Translations under genes and position numbers: made by a program
From: Collinsella sp.
GTDB taxonomy: Bacteria > Actinomycetota > Coriobacteriia > Coriobacteriales > Coriobacteriaceae
Assembly (NCBI GenBank): GCA_019413955.1
Contig: DXMX01000092.1
Location: forward strand, 1-5,397
Length of the DNA: 5,397 nucleotides
Reading direction: 5' to 3'
Part shown: positions 1 through 5,397 of the stretch, one piece after another
Layout of the letters: the number at the start of each line of letters is the position of its first letter
Position numbering within the stretch: the first letter of the stretch is position 1
Notes under the pieces: model-generated
What the model was told of the DNA's origin: nothing
The model's database searches: none
What the model saw: only the letters and a program-made list of their open reading frames with translations

Positions 1-1
1 C

Positions 2-58
2 GAAACGGGTCTGAAACAACCGACGGGGCGCTTCTGGCAAACCGGCCGCCGGGAATAG
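2..58 (+). CDS. Possible C-terminal end of a convergent gene (partial, unidentified)
   Basis: Read on the plus strand from base 2, this frame is open for 18 codons and ends at a TAG stop at 56-58. The residues include a plausible-looking Gly/Arg/Gln-rich tail (ETGLKQPTGRFWQ then TGRRE). The stop lies just before the hairpin at 60-90, which could then serve two convergent genes. The fragment is too short to assign to any family, and another plus-strand frame is also open here, so a chance open frame is quite possible. No start codon can be judged because the gene would begin outside the window. Confidence 0.25.
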   Translation, partial: ETGLKQPTGRFWQTGRRE

Positions 59-59
59 C

Positions 60-90
60 AAAAGGGCGACCCCGCAGTGGGGTCGCCCTT
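60..90 (-). terminator. Intrinsic terminator of pnp, possibly bidirectional
   Basis: A perfect 12-bp stem pairs 62-73 with 79-90 around a 5-nt loop. It starts 23 nt after the pnp stop codon. Read on the minus strand, the GC-rich stem ends in four T residues (63-60) followed by GCTATT, a short but usable U-tract. On the plus strand the stem is followed by TTGTTGAGCTGTTT, a poorer tract, so termination of a convergent plus-strand gene is possible but less certain. Confidence 0.8.
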
Positions 91-113
91 GTTGAGCTGT
101 TTATGTGTAGCTG

Positions 114-2360
<2,247 letters not shown>

Positions 2361-2373
2361 TGTTCTCCTTTAC

Positions 2374-2396
2374 CCCACAGGCCCCTTGCCTGCGGG
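2374..2396 (-). promoter_or_regulatory. Hairpin abutting the pnp Shine-Dalgarno
   Basis: In the minus-strand transcript, CCCGCAGGC (2396-2388) pairs with GCCUGUGGG (2382-2374) over 9 bp with one G-U wobble, closing a 5-nt loop. The 3' arm ends 2 nt before the AAAGGAG ribosome binding site (2371-2365). There is no U-tract, so it is not a terminator. Its position suggests a role in ribosome access, or as a landing or cleavage site in pnp autocontrol, as known for the E. coli pnp leader (RNase III cut plus PNPase). The role is inferred; the pairing is visible. Confidence 0.5.
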
Positions 2397-2428
2397 CTTC
2401 TCATGTGACGCGGGCCCCCTGCCCCCGC

Positions 2429-2458
2429 CACGCTTCAGAGCGTGATTGTTCACGCCCT
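2429..2458 (-). promoter_or_regulatory. Pair of mutually exclusive hairpins in the pnp leader
   Basis: Three related segments occur in order in the transcript: AGGGCGUGA (2458-2450), UCACGCUCU (2445-2437) and AGCGUG (2434-2429). The middle segment can pair with the first (9 bp, one G-U, loop ACAA) or, through CACGCU (2444-2439), with the third (6 bp, tetraloop CUGA). Both cannot form at once. This overlap resembles a switchable leader, but two stems this short can also arise by chance. The element lies just after the rpsO terminator, within the rpsO-pnp spacer. Confidence 0.4.
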
Positions 2459-2463
2459 TACAC

Positions 2464-2495
2464 AAAAAGAGCGCCCCGCTGCGCAGGACGCTCTT
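2464..2495 (-). terminator. Intrinsic terminator after rpsO
   Basis: AAGAGCG (2495-2489) pairs with CGCUCUU (2473-2467), and the helix continues inwards for seven more pairs, two of them G-U, to a 3-nt loop, giving about 14 bp. A run of five U residues (2468-2464) forms the 3' edge, then GUGU. It begins 16 nt after the rpsO stop. It would cut most rpsO transcripts before pnp, so partial read-through, RNase processing, or a separate pnp promoter is implied. Confidence 0.85.
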
Positions 2496-2511
2496 AGCAT
2501 GTACAAATCCG

Positions 2512-2790
2512 TTACTGGATGTTGTCGCGGATGCCCAGAGCCTTGATGAGCTCACGGTACTCGACGATGTCGTTCTTCTTGATGTAGGAGAGAAGACGAC
2601 GACGACGGCCAACGAGCATGAGCAGGCCACGACGGGTGTGGAAGTCCTTCTGGTGGGACTTCATGTGCTCGGTCAGCTCCTTGATGCGCTCGGACAGGAT
2701 GGCGACCTGAACCTTGGGGTTACCGGTATCGACCGGGGAGTTACCGAACTGGGCGGTCAGCTCCGCCTTGCGCTCTTTGGAAACAGTCAT
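2512..2790 (-). CDS. rpsO: 30S ribosomal protein S15
   Basis: S15 is a primary binding protein of the 16S rRNA central domain and contacts 23S rRNA in an intersubunit bridge. The 92 residues give the four-helix S15 pattern: DTGNPKVQVAIL (21-32), the HxxDFHTRRGLL rRNA-binding stretch (46-57, here starting HQKDFHTRRG after a substituted first position), GRRRRLLSYI (61-70), and the closing LIKALGIRD. E. coli S15 is 89 residues; this one has a slightly longer C-terminus. The start at 2790 is chosen because the homologous N-terminus begins MTVSKERK there and AAAGGTG (2802-2796) lies 5 nt upstream. The frame stays open upstream to an ATG at 2886, but that part resembles leader RNA, not S15. The gene lies between recO and pnp and ends in its own terminator. 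S15 commonly represses its own mRNA, and the structured leader here is consistent with that. Confidence 0.97.
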   Translation of the reverse strand: MTVSKERKAELTAQFGNSPVDTGNPKVQVAILSERIKELTEHMKSHQKDFHTRRGLLMLVGRRRRLLSYIKKNDIVEYRELIKALGIRDNIQ

Positions 2791-2795
2791 TGTTT

Positions 2796-2802
2796 CACCT
2801 TT
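2796..2802 (-). promoter_or_regulatory. Ribosome binding site of rpsO
   Basis: AAAGGTG on the minus strand, 5 nt before the ATG at 2790-2788. It decides in favour of the 92-residue S15 over a longer reading that would start at 2886. Confidence 0.75.
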
Positions 2803-2810
2803 CGTTTCGC

Positions 2811-2826
2811 GTCGCCCGTGGGCGAC
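2811..2826 (-). promoter_or_regulatory. Hairpin in the rpsO leader, upstream of the ribosome binding site
   Basis: GUCGCC (2826-2821) pairs perfectly with GGCGAC (2816-2811) around the loop CACG. The stem ends 8 nt before the AAAGGTG ribosome binding site. There is no U-run, so it is not a terminator. S15 feedback elements in other bacteria sit in this position and are structurally diverse; whether this is one cannot be shown from sequence alone. Confidence 0.45.
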
Positions 2827-2880
2827 TCTATTCGCCTCGGACTGAGAAGCCGCCGGTGGAGCGAACATCCAAGGTCGAGG

Positions 2881-2904
2881 TACCAACAGGTCGGTATGTT
2901 ACCA
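2881..2904 (-). promoter_or_regulatory. Candidate extended -10 promoter for rpsO with overlapping dyad
   Basis: On the minus strand, TGG-TAACAT (2904-2896) fits the extended -10 form TGn-TAnnnT, predicting a start near 2889 and a leader of about 100 nt. No good -35 is seen (best is TGCGCA at 18-nt spacing). An imperfect palindrome, TACCAACAGGTCGGTA on the plus strand (2881-2896), overlaps the predicted start and could be an operator or the first hairpin of the transcript. The promoter call is weak; rpsO could also be read from the upstream operon, since no terminator separates recO from it. Confidence 0.3.
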
Positions 2905-2928
2905 CAAGCGACGCGCGCCTGCGCATCA

Positions 2929-3678
2929 TCACCGACCCAACATGAATTCCATCGCACGGAGCCGCTGATCGGTGTGCGTGGCGGCCCAAACATGCGAAAG
3001 CCCCAGCAAAAACGCAGCCGTATGCGGATCGATCCGCTCGTCCATAAGGGAATCGAACGTCATGGACATGAGGGCGCGAAGCCATGCGACCTCGCCGGTT
3101 GAGACCAACTCGGCGCCCGGAACGCTCGACGCGCATGAGCCGCACATGAGGCCGCCCGCCTGGGGCGAAAAATACGACAGCATGGGGTCTCCGCATAGCA
3201 CGCATGCCGAGAAATCGGGTCGGTAACCAACGTGCGACAGCAGTTTAAAGACAAAGGCCGCCACGAGCAGGTCCATATGTGCCGAGTCGAGCCCGCTGCC
3301 GACAAGCGTGAGCGCCCGCTGTGTAATGGCAAAGGTAAATGGATCCTCGGTATCCTCGAACGAGCACACGCGCGCAACCTCGGCAATCGCGCTGGCGGCA
3401 CAGGTCGTCTCGTAGTCAGGAGCAGCACCGAGCGGCGCCTCCATAAGCTCGGCCTGAGAAACCACGTCGAGCGACCGTCCATGCGCCAACAGCATATCAA
3501 CGGTGCAGAAGAGCTCGCAGCGGGCCGCAAGGCGACCGCCAGGCTTACGTGCGCCCTTGGCCACGGCACGCACCTGCCGCCCCCGTTCGTCGAGCATCGT
3601 CAAGATCAGGTCGGTTTCCTTGAGCTTAGTCTTGTCGAGGACGAGCACCTTCGTGCGATATGTGCGAGAGCCTGCCAT
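2929..3678 (-). CDS. recO: DNA repair protein RecO
   Basis: RecO acts with RecR (and RecF) to load RecA onto SSB-coated single-stranded DNA and can anneal complementary strands. The 249 residues show an N-terminal OB-fold (about 5-80) with the family pattern VLVLDKTKLKETDLI and RAVAKGARKPGGRL (37-50), then a helical C-terminal domain. Cysteines C159, C162, C179 and C182 form a CxxC-x16-CxxC zinc-binding site, which many RecO proteins have and E. coli RecO lacks. Length is typical. The ATG at 3678 starts the homologous region, but no Shine-Dalgarno precedes it. Instead, an 8-bp stem covers the space between the era stop and this ATG, so translation is probably coupled to era. recO lies 12 nt after era and happens to be in the same frame. 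The TGA stop is followed by no visible terminator. Confidence 0.96.
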   Translation of the reverse strand: MAGSRTYRTKVLVLDKTKLKETDLILTMLDERGRQVRAVAKGARKPGGRLAARCELFCTVDMLLAHGRSLDVVSQAELMEAPLGAAPDYETTCAASAIAEVARVCSFEDTEDPFTFAITQRALTLVGSGLDSAHMDLLVAAFVFKLLSHVGYRPDFSACVLCGDPMLSYFSPQAGGLMCGSCASSVPGAELVSTGEVAWLRALMSMTFDSLMDERIDPHTAAFLLGLSHVWAATHTDQRLRAMEFMLGR

Positions 3679-3679
3679 G

Positions 3680-3705
3680 AACGCCGAGGCTTAATCTTCG
3701 GCGTT
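3680..3705 (-). promoter_or_regulatory. Stem-loop spanning the era stop codon and recO start region
   Basis: In the transcript, AACGCCGA (3705-3698) pairs perfectly with UCGGCGUU (3687-3680). The 10-nt loop holds the era stop codon UAA (3693-3691), and the stem's 3' arm ends one base before the recO AUG. The arm occupies the place where a ribosome binding site would be expected. A ribosome finishing era would melt the stem, so it may couple recO translation to era. Pairing is visible; function is inferred. Confidence 0.5.
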
Positions 3706-4722
3706 ATAGCCAAAGCGGCGGATTTGCGCCTCGTCATCGCGCCAGCCGGCCTTGACCTTCACGTCGAGCTCCAAAAAGACCTGAGTGCCAAAGATACGCT
3801 CAAGGTCACGACGGGCATCAATGCCGACATGCTTGATCATCTCGCCGCCCTTGCCGATGATGATGCCCTTTTGGCCCTCGCGCTCGACGTAAATGGTGGC
3901 GTGCACGCGCAGTACCTTCTTGGTCTGCTCGAGCGCATCGCAGATCACGCCAACGGAGTGCGGAATCTCATCACGGGTGCGGCGCAAGACCTTCTCGCGC
4001 ACAAACTCGGCAACGAGCGTCTCATCGGAAGCGTCAGTACCCATGTCCTCGGGGAACCAACGCGGACCCTCGGGCAAAAAGTGCGCAACGGTCTCTATAA
4101 AGGCATCGACGTTGAAGTTCTTGACCGACGACGTCACAATCTCGTCGTCATATTCCATAAGCTCGTGGGCAGCCTTAAGCTGCTCCATGACCTGTGCGGG
4201 GTCGGCCTCATCGGCCTTGGTGAGCACCAGGACCTTCTTGCAACGAGCGCATCTGACGCGCTCGGCAACCCAGGCGTCTCCCCTGCCGATCGGCTTGGTG
4301 GCATCAATCAAAAACGCGACGACGTCGACATCGTTTAACTCGAACAGTGCGCTCTTGTTGAGCTCGGACCCCAGGCCGTCCTTGGGCTTATGAATACCCG
4401 GGGTATCGACAAAGACCAGCTGGTAGCCGGGACGGTTGACGACGGCGCGCATGCGACGGCGGGTCGTCTGTGCCACCGGCGAGGTGATGGCGACCTTTTT
4501 GCCATAGCAGGCATTAAGCAGCGTGGACTTGCCGGCGTTGGGGCGTCCGACCAGGGCCACAAAGCCGCTGCGGAAACCGGGTTCCACGTCACCAAAGCCC
4601 GCGAGGTTCTCATCCTCGTCGCACAGGGCGTCGAGTTCCTCGTCGCTCATGCCCTCAAACGGGTCGAACTCCTCGGCCTCGTCATCCAAAATCTCATCGA
4701 TAGGCTGCATATTGTCGGACAT
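3691..4722 (-). CDS. era: GTPase Era
   Basis: Era is an essential GTPase that binds near the 3' end of 16S rRNA and acts as a checkpoint in 30S assembly. The 343 residues contain G1 GRPNAGKS (59-66), the switch region around QTTRRR (85-90), G3 DTPG (106-109), G4 TKAD (168-171, Thr where Asn is usual), a G5-like SSVK (198-201), and a C-terminal KH RNA-binding domain (about 255-340) with GKGG at 290-293. Family members are about 300 residues; the surplus is an N-terminal extension of roughly 45 residues. The first 50 residues include 20 Asp/Glu and no Lys or Arg. The start at 4722 is supported by AAAGGG (4734-4729) 6 nt upstream. A later Met (residue 25) would leave half the extension but lacks a comparable site. 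A CxxC at 158-161 precedes G4. era follows the lipid kinase by 12 nt and is probably co-transcribed with ybeY and recO. Confidence 0.97.
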   Translation of the reverse strand: MSDNMQPIDEILDDEAEEFDPFEGMSDEELDALCDEDENLAGFGDVEPGFRSGFVALVGRPNAGKSTLLNACYGKKVAITSPVAQTTRRRMRAVVNRPGYQLVFVDTPGIHKPKDGLGSELNKSALFELNDVDVVAFLIDATKPIGRGDAWVAERVRCARCKKVLVLTKADEADPAQVMEQLKAAHELMEYDDEIVTSSVKNFNVDAFIETVAHFLPEGPRWFPEDMGTDASDETLVAEFVREKVLRRTRDEIPHSVGVICDALEQTKKVLRVHATIYVEREGQKGIIIGKGGEMIKHVGIDARRDLERIFGTQVFLELDVKVKAGWRDDEAQIRRFGYNAED

Positions 4723-4734
4723 GGGAATCCCTTT

Positions 4735-5112
4735 CTAAATAAAGCCGAGCGCGTGGGCAAATACCAGCACGCCCACAATCGCGGCGGTGATGGAAAGAAT
4801 GTATACAGAGGCGGCGGCGATGTCCTTCGCACGCTTGGCCAGCGGATGGAGCTCCTGGGTCGCCAGGTCGACGATGGCCTCCATAGCGGTGTTGCACAGC
4901 TCGCCGTGAATCACCAGGCCACAACAGATGATAATCGTGGCCCACTCGGCAATGTCGAGTCCCACGATGCAGCCGGCAATGACGGTACACACGCCCGCAA
5001 CGAGCATGACCTTGATGTTGCGCTCGGTCTTGACGGCGGTAACGAAGCCCTCCATGGCGTAGGAAAACGACTTAAAGAAGGACGGATGGTCCTTGTTCGA
5101 TCCGGGAATCAT
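4735..5112 (-). CDS. dgkA: Diacylglycerol kinase family protein, probably undecaprenol kinase
   Basis: This small integral membrane kinase phosphorylates a lipid alcohol with ATP. In Gram-positive bacteria the family member studied acts mainly on undecaprenol, feeding undecaprenyl phosphate into cell-wall synthesis, whereas the E. coli enzyme uses diacylglycerol. The 125 residues show the typical small size, an amphipathic N-terminus, and three membrane segments (about 33-52, 56-72 and 99-122). The family signature is intact: E71, N74 and E78 in ELCNTAMEAIVDL, then RAKD (94-97) at the start of the third segment, matching the catalytic and metal-binding positions of DgkA. An AGGAG ribosome binding site (5123-5119) lies 6 nt before the ATG and overlaps the ybeY stop codon. 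The TAG stop is contiguous with the era ribosome binding site. This tight packing implies co-translation within an operon. Membership is certain; substrate is inferred from the likely lineage. Confidence 0.93.
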   Translation of the reverse strand: MIPGSNKDHPSFFKSFSYAMEGFVTAVKTERNIKVMLVAGVCTVIAGCIVGLDIAEWATIIICCGLVIHGELCNTAMEAIVDLATQELHPLAKRAKDIAAASVYILSITAAIVGVLVFAHALGFI

Positions 5113-5121
5113 AGACGGCTC

Positions 5122-5397
5122 CTAGTCGTGGGCGTGGTTGGTGATGGGGCCGACGTGGACCAGCTTGGGGTCCTCGCCGCGCTCGAGCGCCAGATCGCGC
5201 AGGATGGCGTCCTCGCGGGCCTCCATGACCTCGGCCTCGTCGTCCTCGATGTGGTCATAGCCCAGCAGGTGCAGCATTCCGTGTACGAGCATCAGACGGC
5301 ACTCGTCAGCGGGGCTATTGCCAAAACCGGGGGCCTGACGGGCAATAACCTGCGGGGCAAGGATAATATCGCCGAGCTCGAGCGTCTCATCGGCGGG
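5122..5397 (-). CDS. ybeY: Endoribonuclease YbeY, C-terminal part (start outside window)
   Basis: YbeY is a zinc-dependent endoribonuclease needed for 16S rRNA 3'-end maturation and ribosome quality control. The visible 91 codons run in frame from the right edge to a TAG at 5124-5122. They contain GDIILAPQVIA (fragment residues 9-19) and the diagnostic zinc motif HGMLHLLGYDH, with histidines 39, 43 and 49 of the fragment, so the active site is intact. After the core, a tail of about 25 residues (LALERGEDPKL, then VHVGPITNHAHD) extends past the usual conserved end. The N-terminal half lies beyond the window. The stop overlaps the ribosome binding site of the next gene, 9 nt before its start. 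ybeY next to dgkA and era is a common bacterial arrangement, often with phoH upstream; that cannot be seen here. Confidence 0.95.
   Translation of the reverse strand, partial: PADETLELGDIILAPQVIARQAPGFGNSPADECRLMLVHGMLHLLGYDHIEDDEAEVMEAREDAILRDLALERGEDPKLVHVGPITNHAHD

Noticed and set aside
2410..2428. Inverted repeat GCGGG/CCCGC in the pnp leader.
   Set aside because: Only 5 bp with a 9-nt loop in a very GC-rich stretch; too weak to call on its own.
2791..2886. A 32-codon N-terminal extension of S15 starting at 2886.
   Set aside because: The S15 homology begins at 2790 with a ribosome binding site just upstream; the extension is unrelated to S15 and overlaps the leader hairpin.
2446..3102. 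A 218-codon plus-strand open frame over rpsO, its leader and the end of recO.
   Set aside because: It runs through a terminator, a leader and two well-supported minus-strand genes, and its translation shows no domain.
3232..4338. A 368-codon open frame on the plus strand across recO and era.
   Set aside because: It lies in codon register with both minus-strand genes and is explained by their codon bias; no family features are visible.
4723..4731. Small palindrome GGGAATCCC just before the era start.
   Set aside because: A 3-bp stem overlapping the ribosome binding site spacer; not stable enough to be a regulatory element.

Overview
The window is a compact, GC-rich, one-directional block of housekeeping genes. 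Every confident gene lies on the minus strand, so transcription runs from the right edge (5397) towards the left edge (1). In that order the genes are ybeY (5' part cut off by the window edge), a small membrane lipid kinase of the DgkA/undecaprenol kinase family, era, recO, rpsO and pnp. High GC, Shine-Dalgarno-led genes, the ybeY-dgkA-era-recO order and its junction with rpsO-pnp suggest a Gram-positive-type bacterium. Protein style points to the Actinomycetota class Coriobacteriia, perhaps Collinsella-like. That placement is recognition, not a search result.

Layout. 5122-5397 is the C-terminal 91 codons of YbeY. 4735-5112 is the lipid kinase, 4722-3691 is Era and 3678-2929 is RecO. These four genes are separated by only 9-12 nt and look like one operon. 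A 138-nt gap (2791-2928) leads to rpsO (2790-2512) and contains stem-loops and a possible extended -10 promoter. A strong intrinsic terminator (2464-2495) follows rpsO. It is followed by a structured pnp leader (2361-2460), with two hairpins that cannot form together and a third hairpin abutting the Shine-Dalgarno sequence. pnp (2360-114) is followed by a terminator hairpin at 60-90. The first 58 bases may hold the last codons of a convergent plus-strand gene.

How the genes fit together. YbeY, Era, S15 and PNPase all act on rRNA maturation, small-subunit assembly or RNA turnover. Era and YbeY both act around the 3' end of 16S rRNA, S15 nucleates the central domain of the 30S subunit, and PNPase trims and degrades RNA. 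RecO (recombinational repair) and the lipid kinase (undecaprenyl-phosphate supply) are common passengers in this cluster.

I see no defence system, mobile element, CRISPR array, tRNA or otherwise novel multi-gene system. The points worth a second look are regulatory RNA structures (rpsO leader, pnp leader, era-recO junction) and two unusual protein ends: an acidic N-terminal extension on Era and an arginine-rich tail on PNPase.
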